Position numbers and translations under genes: made by a program. This document shows, in pieces, positions 1 through 8,684 of a stretch of 64,000 nucleotides of DNA; positions within the stretch are counted from its first letter, which is position 1, and each line of letters begins with the position of its first letter. The stretch is from Thermocrispum agreste DSM 44070 (GTDB lineage Bacteria > Actinomycetota > Actinomycetes > Mycobacteriales > Pseudonocardiaceae). The notes beneath the pieces are model-generated. The model had not been told where the DNA came from and did no database searches. It saw only the letters and a program-made list of their open reading frames with translations. The stretch is taken from contig NZ_ATYX01000005.1 of NCBI RefSeq assembly GCF_000427905.1, forward strand, positions 372,001-436,000, in the 5' to 3' direction.

Positions 1-1
1 G

Positions 2-469
2 GTCACCGGGCCCGGGCGCTACCAGCGCATCCTGGCCAAGCTCCGCACCGGGCAGGGCGTGCCGCTGCGCCTGCTTGTGGTGATCGCCGACGACGACCCC
101 GACGCCAGGGCGGTGGCGCAACGGCTGATCGCCGAGGCACATGACGCCGTGGTGGCGGGCAACGGGCACAGCACCGAGGCGATCGGGCTGTCTCATCCCC
201 CGGTCGCCCAGCGGCCCACGCTGCGGCTGGCCGAGGTGTCCGCACGGCAGCCGGACGTCCCGGAGGACCACAGCGTGTCCGGGGCCCTGCTGATCACCTC
301 GGCGGGCAGGCGGACCGACTGGGAGCTGGTCGCACTCGCCGAAGCCTGCCGGGACACCGGGCACCGGCTCGCCGGGGTCGTGGTGGCCCGGCCGGTCAGG
401 GCCGCCGGACGACCGCCGGACGACCGGACGGACGCCGCCGCCGGCCACGAACTCGTGGGGGCCTCATGA
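2..469 (+). CDS. Polysaccharide co-polymerase (Wzz-like), C-terminal fragment
   Basis: This open frame enters from outside the window, so only the C-terminal ~155 residues are seen. The end of the protein (SGALLITSAGR, then LAEACRDTGHRLAGVVVARP) has the alternating strand/helix look of the cytoplasmic ATPase-like domain of Wzz/BY-kinase proteins. It resembles the tail of the next gene, which reads LARQLADAGIAVIGVVLIDP in the same place. No transmembrane segment or P-loop lies in the visible part. The stop overlaps the next start by 4 bp (ATGA), so it is the upstream partner in the same operon. The role in chain-length control of the exopolysaccharide is inferred from similarity to that neighbour. 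A GTG at 59 could be taken as a start, but the frame stays open to the window edge. Confidence 0.6.
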   Translation, partial: VTGPGRYQRILAKLRTGQGVPLRLLVVIADDDPDARAVAQRLIAEAHDAVVAGNGHSTEAIGLSHPPVAQRPTLRLAEVSARQPDVPEDHSVSGALLITSAGRRTDWELVALAEACRDTGHRLAGVVVARPVRAAGRPPDDRTDAAAGHELVGAS

Positions 470-2031
470 CGAGCGCACGCACCTACGCCGAACCGCTCGT
501 CGACCTGCAGCGGCTGATCGCCGGGATCCGGTGGCGCAAACGGCTCTGGCTGCCCATGGTGGCGCTCGGCCTGCTGGCCGGCATCGCGGTGGCCGTCGTC
601 GCCCCGCCGCAGCCGACCGCATCCGTCAAGGTGCTGGTGCTGCACGAGGACGACCAGCCCAACGACGGCGGGGCGCTGATCGCCACCGACATCGCGCTGC
701 TGCAGACGGTGCGCATCGCCGGGCAGGCGCTGGACAAGGTCGGCGCGACCGACAAGCCGGACGACTTCGTCGAGGACTACCGCGGCGCGCCGCTGTCCAA
801 CAACGTCATGGAGATCACCGTAGAAGCAGGCACCGGCGAGCAGGCCCTGGCCCGCGCGGACGCGTTGAGCAGCGTGTTCATCGCCGACCACGCCCGCAGG
901 GTGCGGGCGTCCAGCCAGGCGGCGGTGCGCGAGATCCAGGATCGCCAGCGGCGGGCCGAGCAACAGCTGAACACGGTCAACCAGCAGATCGCGGCACTGT
1001 CCGACGCCACCGACCCGGCCTCGACGACCAGGCAGTCGTCGTTGTTCAGCCGCAAGGGCACGCTCGAGGCCAAAGTCCAGGAGCTGATCGCGCAAGCGGA
1101 GACCGCGGGCGCCGGTACCGGCCGCATCATCGCGGGCACCAAGGTCGTCGACGCACCCCGCCTGCTCCCCCAGTCGCCGCTGGTGGCCGGCGGGATCATG
1201 GTGCTGGTGGGGCTCGGGCTCGGCCTGGTGCTCGGCCTGGGGCTGGCGGCGGTCGCCACCGTCGTGCAGGACCGCCCGGTACTGCGCCGGGAGATCACCG
1301 CCCACCTCGGTGCGTCCGTCATCGCCCAGCTGTCGCCGCGTCGCCGGCTCCCGCGGCTCTTCCGCCGCAGCAGCCGCGACCAGGACCGACGCCGCGTGGC
1401 GGCGACACTGGCCCGCACCGTGAGCGGCCCACCGGGCCGGATCGCGGTGCTGGAGCTCGGTGCCGAGGAAGCCGCCGCCGCGCTCGCCAAGGACATCGCC
1501 GCGGATCTCGCCGCCGACGGCACGCCCGTGGTCCTGATCAATGACCTTGCCGACCGGTCCGCCCTGGAACCGGCCGACGACGACCCGGACCTCGTGCGGG
1601 TCACCGACGGCGCGGACTGGCCGTCGCACGAGTGGCCGCACGCACCGGGCGACGCCCCCGGCCACGTCGTCGGTGTCGGCTCGGTCCGCCCGGGCACGGC
1701 GTGGACCGATCTGCCCCGCCTCGGCTCGGAAGCCGTCCTGGTGGTCCGCGCAGGCTGGGCGCCGGCCGAGTGGCTGCACACCGTCGCCCGGCAGCTCGCC
1801 GACGCAGGCATCGCGGTGATCGGCGTGGTGCTGATCGACCCGGACCCCAGGGACCGCACCGACGGAACGCTGTGGGACGCCCTGCACACCGCGCTGCGCG
1901 GACGCCGCGGCGCGACCGCCCCGGTGGAGCACCGGGCGGCTTCGGACATCACGACCGGCATCCGCGCCCAGGACCCCGGCGCGCTGCCCGCCCCGGCCAG
2001 CACGGCATCAGCGCACCAGGAGGTCACGTGA
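466..2031 (+). CDS. Wzz-type polysaccharide co-polymerase
   Basis: A 521-residue membrane protein with the layout of chain-length determinant proteins. There is a short cytoplasmic N-terminus, a transmembrane helix at about 29-48, an external domain of ~190 residues rich in helical heptads (QRRAEQQLNTVNQQIAAL), a second very glycine/leucine-rich helix at about 240-267, then a cytoplasmic tail. The tail keeps the fold of a BY-kinase-like ATPase (RIAVLELGAEEAAAALAKDI where a P-loop should be) but has no GKT/GKS and no tyrosine cluster, so kinase activity is not expected. It starts on ATGA overlapping the preceding gene and ends on GTGA overlapping the sugar dehydrogenase. Role: sets polymer length together with the Wzy-like polymerase at 12251-13489 (inferred). 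Confidence 0.8.
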   Translation: MTSARTYAEPLVDLQRLIAGIRWRKRLWLPMVALGLLAGIAVAVVAPPQPTASVKVLVLHEDDQPNDGGALIATDIALLQTVRIAGQALDKVGATDKPDDFVEDYRGAPLSNNVMEITVEAGTGEQALARADALSSVFIADHARRVRASSQAAVREIQDRQRRAEQQLNTVNQQIAALSDATDPASTTRQSSLFSRKGTLEAKVQELIAQAETAGAGTGRIIAGTKVVDAPRLLPQSPLVAGGIMVLVGLGLGLVLGLGLAAVATVVQDRPVLRREITAHLGASVIAQLSPRRRLPRLFRRSSRDQDRRRVAATLARTVSGPPGRIAVLELGAEEAAAALAKDIAADLAADGTPVVLINDLADRSALEPADDDPDLVRVTDGADWPSHEWPHAPGDAPGHVVGVGSVRPGTAWTDLPRLGSEAVLVVRAGWAPAEWLHTVARQLADAGIAVIGVVLIDPDPRDRTDGTLWDALHTALRGRRGATAPVEHRAASDITTGIRAQDPGALPAPASTASAHQEVT

Positions 2032-3359
2032 ACGTCACACTCTTCGGACTCGGTTACGTCGGGACGGTCACTGCCACATGTCTGGCCGCCCGTGGACACC
2101 ACGTCGTCGGCATCGACACCGACGAAGGCAAGGTCGCCGACGTCAACGCGGGCATCCCGCCGGTGGTCGAGCCGGACCTGCCCGAGCTGCTGACCGAAGC
2201 GGTGCGCTCCGGCGCGCTGCACGCCACCCGCACGGTCGGTGACAACGTCCGCGAGTCGGACGTGTCCATCGTCTGCGTCGGCACGCCGTCGGCACCGAAC
2301 GGCAGCACCGACCTCAGCTCGGTGCTGCGGGTCGTCGGTGACATCGGGGCGGCGCTGGTCGACCAGGATCGGCCGCACACCGTGATCATCCGGTCCACGG
2401 TGCCGCCCGGAACGGTGGACGAGGCCATCGTGCCGCTGCTGGAGCGCCGGTCCGGCCGCCGGGTCGGCGACGACCTGCAGGTGGCGATGGTCCCCGAGTT
2501 CCTCCGGGAGGGCACCAGCGTCTCCGACTTCTTCCACCCGCCGTTCCTGGTCATCGGCGGGACACCGGAGGCGGCCGCGGTGGTGCGCAGACTGTTCGCC
2601 TTCCTCGGCGAGGCGTGCTCGGTGCACGAAGTGAGCACCCGCGCCGCGGAGAGCCTGAAGTACGCATGCAACAGCTTCCACGCGCTCAAGGTGTCGTTCG
2701 CCAACGAGCTCGCCCGGCTGTACCGGATCCTGGACATCGACTCGCGCCAGGTCATGGACGTGTTCGTGCAGGACCGGCAGCTGAACATCTCCCCCGCCTA
2801 CCTGCGGCCCGGGTTCGCGTTCGGCGGGTCGTGCCTGCCCAAGGACCTGCGCAGCCTGCTGTACCTGGGCCGGACCAGCTTCGTCGACCTGCCCCTGCTG
2901 CAGGCGTCGCTGGCCTCCAACGAGATGCACATCCGGGACGTCGCGGACCGGGTGCTGCACGCCGTGGAGGAAGGCGGCGGCAGCAGGCAGGTGACGCTGC
3001 TCGGCCTTTCCTTCAAGCACGACACCGACGACCTGCGGGAAAGCCCCAACGTGGCGCTGGCGGAGATCCTCATCGGCAAGGGCCTCGACGTCCGGGTGCA
3101 CGACCCGGTGGTCACCATGTCGCGGCTGACCGGGTCGAACCTGCGGTACGTCACCGAGCGTCTGCCGCACCTGGGCCGGGTGCTCCACGACCGGGCCGAG
3201 GACGCGATCCGCGGCTCCCACGTGGTCGTGGTCTCCACCGCGAACCCCGAGGCGCTGGCCGCCCTGCGGCGGGCCGAGCCACCGGTCGTGCTCGACCTCA
3301 ACGGCAGGCTCGGCGCCGAGGTGGAACGGCTCGCCGGCTACCAGGGGGTGGGGTGGTGA
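2028..3359 (+). CDS. Nucleotide-sugar 6-dehydrogenase, GDP-mannose dehydrogenase type
   Basis: 443 residues. This family performs the NAD-dependent four-electron oxidation of an NDP-hexose to the uronic acid. The N-terminal Rossmann motif is FGLGYVG; SLKYACNSFHALKVSFANE forms the central helix; the catalytic cysteine is C269 in FGGSCLPKD; the C-terminal domain contains GLSFKHDTDDLRESPN. The overall pattern (VEPDLPELL near residue 55, SCLPKDLRSL) is closer to AlgD/GDP-mannose 6-dehydrogenases than to the UDP-glucose enzyme at 27793-29106. The GTG start at 2028 overlaps the upstream stop and is preceded by AGGAGG. The operon also makes GDP-heptose, so the substrate could be GDP-mannose or a GDP-heptose; that choice cannot be made from sequence. 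Confidence 0.88.
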   Translation: MNVTLFGLGYVGTVTATCLAARGHHVVGIDTDEGKVADVNAGIPPVVEPDLPELLTEAVRSGALHATRTVGDNVRESDVSIVCVGTPSAPNGSTDLSSVLRVVGDIGAALVDQDRPHTVIIRSTVPPGTVDEAIVPLLERRSGRRVGDDLQVAMVPEFLREGTSVSDFFHPPFLVIGGTPEAAAVVRRLFAFLGEACSVHEVSTRAAESLKYACNSFHALKVSFANELARLYRILDIDSRQVMDVFVQDRQLNISPAYLRPGFAFGGSCLPKDLRSLLYLGRTSFVDLPLLQASLASNEMHIRDVADRVLHAVEEGGGSRQVTLLGLSFKHDTDDLRESPNVALAEILIGKGLDVRVHDPVVTMSRLTGSNLRYVTERLPHLGRVLHDRAEDAIRGSHVVVVSTANPEALAALRRAEPPVVLDLNGRLGAEVERLAGYQGVGW

Positions 3360-4552
3360 GCGCCGCCCGCGGCCGGCACGTCTGCATCGTGGTGCAGAAC
3401 CTGCCGGTGCCGTTCGACCGCCGGGTCTGGCTGGAGTGCCAGGCGCTGCGCGACGCCGGATACGAGGTGTCGGTGGTGTGCCCGAAGGCCAAGGGCGATC
3501 CCTCCTACCAGCAGCTGGACGGCGTGCACCTGTTCAAGTACCGGGCGTTCCCGCCGATCACCCGCCAAATCATGTTCCTGGCCGAGTACACCTACTCGAT
3601 CGTGGCCACGTTCCTCGGGCTCGTCCGGGCCTACCGGCGGCGGAGGTTCGCCGCGATCCAGCTGTGCAACCCGCCGGACGTGCTGTTCGTGGCGGCGCTG
3701 CCGTTCCTGGTGCGCGGGGTGAAGCTGGTCTTCGACCAGCACGACCTGTGCCCCGAGCTGTACGAGTCCCGGTTCGGCACCCGGGCGGCGCTGCCTTACC
3801 GGGCCCTGCTGCTCGCCGAACGCATGACCTACCGGCTGTCGTCACGGGTCATCGCCACGAACGACTCCTACAAGCGGGTCGCCGTCACACGCGGCCGGAA
3901 GAAGCCGTCCGACGTCACCGTGGTGCGCACCGGCCCGGACCCGGACCGCATGCGGCGCGGCGAGGCGCAGCCCGGGCTGCGCCGAAGCTTCGCCCACCTG
4001 CTGGCCTACCTGGGCGTGATGGGCCCGCAGGACGGCGTCGACTTGGCGCTGCGCGCGATGGCGCACATCGTGCACGACCGGGGGCGGACCGACATCGGCC
4101 TGACCCTCGTCGGGGACGGCGATGCCGGGCCGGAGCTGCGCGCGCTGGCCAAGGAGCTGCGGCTGGAACCGTACGTCCACTTCACCGGCCGTGTCCCGGA
4201 CGCGGAGGTGGCGGCGCTGTTGTCCACCGCGGACATCGGGCTGTCCCCGGACCCGCGCAATCCGCTCAACGACGTCTCGACGATGAACAAAACCATGGAG
4301 TACATGGCGTTCGAGCTGCCGGTGGTGGCGTTCGACCTGGTCGAGACGCGGGTGTCCGCCGGCGACGCGGCCGCCTACGCCACTGCGAACGATGTCGCCG
4401 AGTACGCCGACGTCATCGTGTGGCTGCTGGACGACGAGGTGCGGCGCAAGCAGATGGCCGCGCTCGGCCGCCGCCGGGTGGAGGACGTGCTCGCCTGGCG
4501 CCACCAGATTCCCGCCTATGTCGGTGTCTACGACCGCCTGCTGGGCAGCTAG
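3356..4552 (+). CDS. GT4 family glycosyltransferase
   Basis: A 398-residue GT-B retaining glycosyltransferase. The acceptor domain begins VVQNLPVPFDRRVW, a signature of GT4 enzymes found in capsule clusters. The nucleotide-sugar domain contains LTLVGDGDAGPELR, a PDAEVAALLSTADIGLSPDP region and a C-terminal EYMAFELPVVAFD segment, which is the E-x7-E-like donor site (first acidic residue in MEYMAFE). There is no signal peptide and it is probably a peripheral membrane protein. The GTG start at 3356 overlaps the preceding stop. It probably adds one sugar to the undecaprenyl-linked repeat unit; donor and linkage are not deducible. Confidence 0.88.
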   Translation: MSAARGRHVCIVVQNLPVPFDRRVWLECQALRDAGYEVSVVCPKAKGDPSYQQLDGVHLFKYRAFPPITRQIMFLAEYTYSIVATFLGLVRAYRRRRFAAIQLCNPPDVLFVAALPFLVRGVKLVFDQHDLCPELYESRFGTRAALPYRALLLAERMTYRLSSRVIATNDSYKRVAVTRGRKKPSDVTVVRTGPDPDRMRRGEAQPGLRRSFAHLLAYLGVMGPQDGVDLALRAMAHIVHDRGRTDIGLTLVGDGDAGPELRALAKELRLEPYVHFTGRVPDAEVAALLSTADIGLSPDPRNPLNDVSTMNKTMEYMAFELPVVAFDLVETRVSAGDAAAYATANDVAEYADVIVWLLDDEVRRKQMAALGRRRVEDVLAWRHQIPAYVGVYDRLLGS

Positions 4553-4560
4553 GAGCACCG

Positions 4561-6492
4561 ATGTGCGGTATTGCCGGAAGCTACGGGTGGCCGGGCGGCG
4601 GGCCGGTCACCGACCGGATGACCACCGCCGTCGCCCACCGCGGGCCGGACGGGTCCGGCCGGTACAGCCATCGCACCGCGGCGGGTGAGGTGCACCTGGG
4701 GCACCGCAGGCTGGCCATCCTGGACCTGACCGACGCAGGCGCCCAGCCGATGGTGGCCGACGGCCTGGCGCTGACCTACAACGGCGAGATCTACAACGCG
4801 CCGGATCTGCGCGCCGAACTGCAGGCCGCCGGGGTGCGCTTCCGCGGGACGTCGGACACCGAAGTCCTGCTTCAGGCGTGGCGGCGGTGGGGTCCGGCGT
4901 GCTTGCCCAGGCTACGGGGGATGTTCGCGTTCGCGGTGTTCGACGAGCGCACCGGTGAACTGACCCTGGCCCGTGACCAGCTGGGCATCAAACCGCTGTT
5001 CTACCTGCGGCGCGGGGAGCGGCTGCTGTTCGCCTCGGAACTGAAGGCGCTGGCCGGTGAGCTGGGCGACCAGCTGGAGATCGACCAGACCGCACTGGTG
5101 GCGTCGCTGCTGTACTACTGGGTGCCGGACGGCAGGTGCGTGTATCGCGAGGTCGAGAAGCTGCCGCCGGGCACCTGGCTGACCATCCGGCCGGACGGCG
5201 AGGTGCGGCATGCGCGGTACTACTCGCTGCGCGAGGTGGCCGAGGAAGCCGCCCACGCCGAGCCCCCGGACCTGCACGAGGTGATCGCGGAGTCCACCCG
5301 GCGCCACTTGCTCGCCGACGTCGAGGTCGCCTCGTTCCTCTCCGGCGGCCTCGACTCCAGCTACGTCACCGCGCTGGCGGCGCAGCACCTGGGCGGGATG
5401 GCCGCGTACACGATCGGCTTCCGCGCCGCCGACGCCAAGTTCGAGGCCATGCCGGACGACCTGCGCTACGCCAGGGTGGTCGCCGAAAAGTTCGGGGTCG
5501 ACCTGCGCGAGATCGAGATCGCCCCGGACGTGCTGTCGCTGCTGCCGGCCATGGCGTACCACCTGGACGAGCCGATCGGCGATCCCGCGGCCATCAACAC
5601 GTACCTGATCTGCCAGGCGGCGCGCGCCGCAGGCGTGAAGGTGATGTTGTCCGGCATGGGTGCCGACGAGCTGTTCGGCGGCTACCGCAAGCACCTGGCG
5701 AACACCTTGGCGGTGCGGTACCAGCGGCTGCCGCGCGCCGTGCGCACACCGGTCTCGGCCACGGTGGCCAGGCTGCCGGTGGCCAGCTCCCGGCGCGGCT
5801 ACCGGTCGGTGCGCTTCGCCAAACGCTTCCTGTCGTTCGCCGAACTGCCGGAGGAAACGGCGTTCCGCCGCAGCTACACGATGTACGACCGGGCGGAGCT
5901 GCTGCGGCTGGTCCACCCCGACCTGGCGAGCGCGGTGGACGACGTGCTCACCGAGCACGCCGACGTCTATCACGACCAGGCGCTGGACGACTTCGTCAAC
6001 CGCATGTGCCTGGCCGACGCGCGGTTGTTCCTGCCGGGGCTGAACCTGGCCTACACCGACCGGGCCAGCATGGCCGCGTCGACCGAGGTGCGGGTCCCGT
6101 TCGTCGACGTCGACGTGGTGCGGGCGGCGTTCGCGCTGCCCGGCAACCGCAAGGTCGCGGGCCGCCACGGCAAGCTCGCGCTCAAGAAGGCCGCCGAAGC
6201 GGTGCTGCCGCGGGAGATCGTCTACCGCCCGAAAGGCCTGTTCTCCGCTCCCCTGCGCGCCTGGATGAGCCGCGATCTGGCGCCGGTGCTGCGCGAGGTG
6301 GTGCACGACGGCGCCTTGGTCGGCTCCGGGTTGCTGCGCCGGGACGCCTTGCAGCTGCTGGCCGACGAGGACGCCGCCGGCCGTCAGGACCGCAGCAAGC
6401 ACCTGTGGCACGTGCTGGCCCTGGAGTACTGGTTCCGCCGCGCCACCGAGCACCCGACGGCCGGTCACCGGCCGTGGAAGGAGATCGCGTGA
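4561..6492 (+). CDS. Asparagine synthase (glutamine-hydrolysing)-like amidotransferase
   Basis: 643 residues in two domains. The N-terminal class II glutaminase starts M-C-G-I-A, giving catalytic Cys2 after Met removal, with HRGPDGSG and YNGEIYN. The C-terminal ATP-pyrophosphatase domain carries the PP-loop SGGLDSS at about 261-267 and GMGADELFGGYRKH. Family members make asparagine, but homologues inside polysaccharide clusters are thought to amidate the carboxyl of uronic acids. With two UDP/GDP-sugar dehydrogenases in the locus, formation of a uronamide is a reasonable inference. It lies 8 bp after the GT4 and overlaps the oxidoreductase that follows. All catalytic motifs are intact. Confidence 0.88.
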   Translation: MCGIAGSYGWPGGGPVTDRMTTAVAHRGPDGSGRYSHRTAAGEVHLGHRRLAILDLTDAGAQPMVADGLALTYNGEIYNAPDLRAELQAAGVRFRGTSDTEVLLQAWRRWGPACLPRLRGMFAFAVFDERTGELTLARDQLGIKPLFYLRRGERLLFASELKALAGELGDQLEIDQTALVASLLYYWVPDGRCVYREVEKLPPGTWLTIRPDGEVRHARYYSLREVAEEAAHAEPPDLHEVIAESTRRHLLADVEVASFLSGGLDSSYVTALAAQHLGGMAAYTIGFRAADAKFEAMPDDLRYARVVAEKFGVDLREIEIAPDVLSLLPAMAYHLDEPIGDPAAINTYLICQAARAAGVKVMLSGMGADELFGGYRKHLANTLAVRYQRLPRAVRTPVSATVARLPVASSRRGYRSVRFAKRFLSFAELPEETAFRRSYTMYDRAELLRLVHPDLASAVDDVLTEHADVYHDQALDDFVNRMCLADARLFLPGLNLAYTDRASMAASTEVRVPFVDVDVVRAAFALPGNRKVAGRHGKLALKKAAEAVLPREIVYRPKGLFSAPLRAWMSRDLAPVLREVVHDGALVGSGLLRRDALQLLADEDAAGRQDRSKHLWHVLALEYWFRRATEHPTAGHRPWKEIA

Positions 6493-8684
6493 AACAGATC
6501 GTGCAGAACTACAAGTCCGGCCAGCTGCGGCTGATCGACGTGCCGCGGCCCGCGGTGAAGCCGGGCGGGGTGCTGGTGCGCACGGCGTTCTCGCTGATCT
6601 CCACCGGCACCGAGCTGATGAAGGTGTCCGAGGCGGGCATGTCGCTGTTGGGCAAGGCCAAGGCGCGCCCGGACCAGGTGGCCAAGGTGGTGCAGAGCGT
6701 GGCCACCAACGGGCTGGCCGCGACCTACCGCAAGGCGATGGGCAAGCTCGACTCGCTCACGCCGCTGGGCTACTCGCTGTGCGGGGTGGTCGAGCAGGTC
6801 GGAGCGGGCGTCGACGACGTAGCGGTCGGCGACCTGGTCGCGTGCGCGGGCAACGACCATGCGGTGCACGCGGAACTGAACTGGGTGCCGAAGAACCTCT
6901 ACGCCAGGGTGCCGGACGGAGTCGATCCCCGGCACGCCGCGTTCGCCACGGTCGGCGCGATCGCGCTGCAGGGCGTGCGGCGCGGCGAGCCGGCCCTCGG
7001 TGAAACCGCACTGGTCATCGGGCTGGGGCTGATCGGCCAGCTGGTCGTGCAGCTGCTGGACGCGGCAGGGGTGCGGGTGATCGGCGTCGACCCGGACGCG
7101 CAGCGCTGCGAGCTGGCCCGCGAGCACGGCGCGCTGGCGTGCGGGGCGCCCGGCTCCGAGGAGGTCGACGGCGCGGTCGCCGCGCTCACCGGCGGCGCCG
7201 GGGTGGACCAGGTGTACCTGGCCGCCGGCGGGTCCACCAACCAGCCGGTCGAGCTGGCGGCCCGGCTCAGCCGGGATCGCGCGGTGGTGGTCGACATCGG
7301 CAAGTGCCGCCTGGACCTGCCGTGGAACGCCTACTACGAAAAGGAGCTCGACGTGCGGTTCTCCCGCTCGTACGGGCCCGGCCGGTACGACCCGGGCTAC
7401 GAGCTGGACGGCCACGACTACCCCATCGGCTACGTGCGGTGGACCGAACGCCGCAACCTCGAGTGCTTCCTCGACCTGGTGCACCGCGGCCGGGTCGACG
7501 TGTCCGCGCTGATTGCGCACATCGCGCCGTTCGACTCCGCCGTGGAAACCTACGAGCGGTTGCACAGCGGTGAGCTCGGCGGTGTGGGTGTCCTGTTCGC
7601 CTACCCCAGCGCGCGGCCCGAGCCCGCAGCGGTTCCGGCCGCACCGCAGGCGCTGTCCGCAGCGGCTTCGCCGCCGCAGGCCGCGACGCCGATCCGGGGG
7701 CCGCTGCGCGTCGCCTTCGTCGGCGCGGGCAACTACGCATCGTCGATGCTGCTGCCGCACTTGGCGGACCGCGAGGACGTGCAGCTGGTCCACGTGGTGA
7801 CCACGTCCGCGTTGTCGGCGGCCAACGCCCGCCGGAAGTTCGGCTTCGCCGCGGCGTCCACCGATCTGGACGCCGTGCTCGGCGACGACACGATCGACGC
7901 GGTGTTCGTGGTGACCAGGCACAGTTCGCACGCCGAGCTGACCCGCCGGGCCCTGCTGGCAGGCAAGGCGGTGTTCGTGGAGAAGCCGCTTGCGCTGTCC
8001 GAGCAGGAGCTGGAGAAGGTGCTGGCCGCGGTGGCCGAGTCGGGCAACGACCGGCTGCAGGTCGGGTTCAACCGCCGGTTCGCTCCGCTGCTGGTGGAGG
8101 CCAAGCAGCGGTTCGGGCAGCGGGTGGGCCCGGCGACCGTGCGCTACCTGGTCAACGCCGGCCCGCTCGAGTCGTCCAGCTGGTATCGCCGCAAAGACAC
8201 CGAGGGCAGCCGGTTCGCCGGGGAAGGCGGGCACTTCGTCGACACGGTGAGCTGGCTGCTCGACGCCGACCCGGTGTCGGTCTACGCCTCGGCCACCCGC
8301 GGGCACGAGGACGTGCAGGCGACGCTGCGCTACCCGGACGGATCGACGGCGGTGATCACCTACACCGGCTCCGGGCACGCGTCGTTCGCGAAGGAAACGA
8401 TCGACCTGATCGCCGACGGCAAGGTCCTGCGCTTCGACGACTTCGTGCGCGCTCGCGTCTACCGCGGCCGCCGCTGGGCGGGCGCGGCCGGCCGACTGCC
8501 GCGCGGACGCGACAAGGGCCAGGCCGCCGAACTCGCGGCGTTCGTCGAGGCCGTGCGCTCCGGCTCCCCGATGCCGGTTCCGCTGTCGTCGCTGACCGCG
8601 ACCACCCTCGCCACGCTGGCCGTGTTCGACAGCCTGGCCAGCGGCGCGCCGATCCCGCTCAGCCCGAACGGAGCGCCGTCATGA
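6489..8684 (+). CDS. Bi-domain oxidoreductase: MDR dehydrogenase fused to Gfo/Idh/MocA
   Basis: 731 residues. Residues 1-~370 form a medium-chain (zinc-type) dehydrogenase-like domain with GVVEQVGAGVDDVAVGD and the dinucleotide motif GLGLIGQLVVQL. An alanine/proline-rich linker (~375-398) leads to a Gfo/Idh/MocA domain beginning RVAFVGAGNYASSMLLPHL, with the EKP motif (FVEKPLALSEQELE) and GEGGHFVDTV. This architecture is known from surface-polysaccharide clusters, usually directly before a heparinase II/III protein, exactly as here. It is presumed to oxidise/reduce a sugar or a nucleotide-linked sugar; the substrate is unknown. The GTG start overlaps the asparagine-synthase stop, and the end overlaps the lyase start by 4 bp. 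Confidence 0.88.
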   Translation: MKQIVQNYKSGQLRLIDVPRPAVKPGGVLVRTAFSLISTGTELMKVSEAGMSLLGKAKARPDQVAKVVQSVATNGLAATYRKAMGKLDSLTPLGYSLCGVVEQVGAGVDDVAVGDLVACAGNDHAVHAELNWVPKNLYARVPDGVDPRHAAFATVGAIALQGVRRGEPALGETALVIGLGLIGQLVVQLLDAAGVRVIGVDPDAQRCELAREHGALACGAPGSEEVDGAVAALTGGAGVDQVYLAAGGSTNQPVELAARLSRDRAVVVDIGKCRLDLPWNAYYEKELDVRFSRSYGPGRYDPGYELDGHDYPIGYVRWTERRNLECFLDLVHRGRVDVSALIAHIAPFDSAVETYERLHSGELGGVGVLFAYPSARPEPAAVPAAPQALSAAASPPQAATPIRGPLRVAFVGAGNYASSMLLPHLADREDVQLVHVVTTSALSAANARRKFGFAAASTDLDAVLGDDTIDAVFVVTRHSSHAELTRRALLAGKAVFVEKPLALSEQELEKVLAAVAESGNDRLQVGFNRRFAPLLVEAKQRFGQRVGPATVRYLVNAGPLESSSWYRRKDTEGSRFAGEGGHFVDTVSWLLDADPVSVYASATRGHEDVQATLRYPDGSTAVITYTGSGHASFAKETIDLIADGKVLRFDDFVRARVYRGRRWAGAAGRLPRGRDKGQAAELAAFVEAVRSGSPMPVPLSSLTATTLATLAVFDSLASGAPIPLSPNGAPS

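Noticed and set aside
193-3221. Long leftward open frames antisense to the co-polymerase and dehydrogenase genes
   Set aside because: Typical GC-rich shadow frames: His/Arg/Gly-rich products without family motifs, opposite genes with clear motifs.
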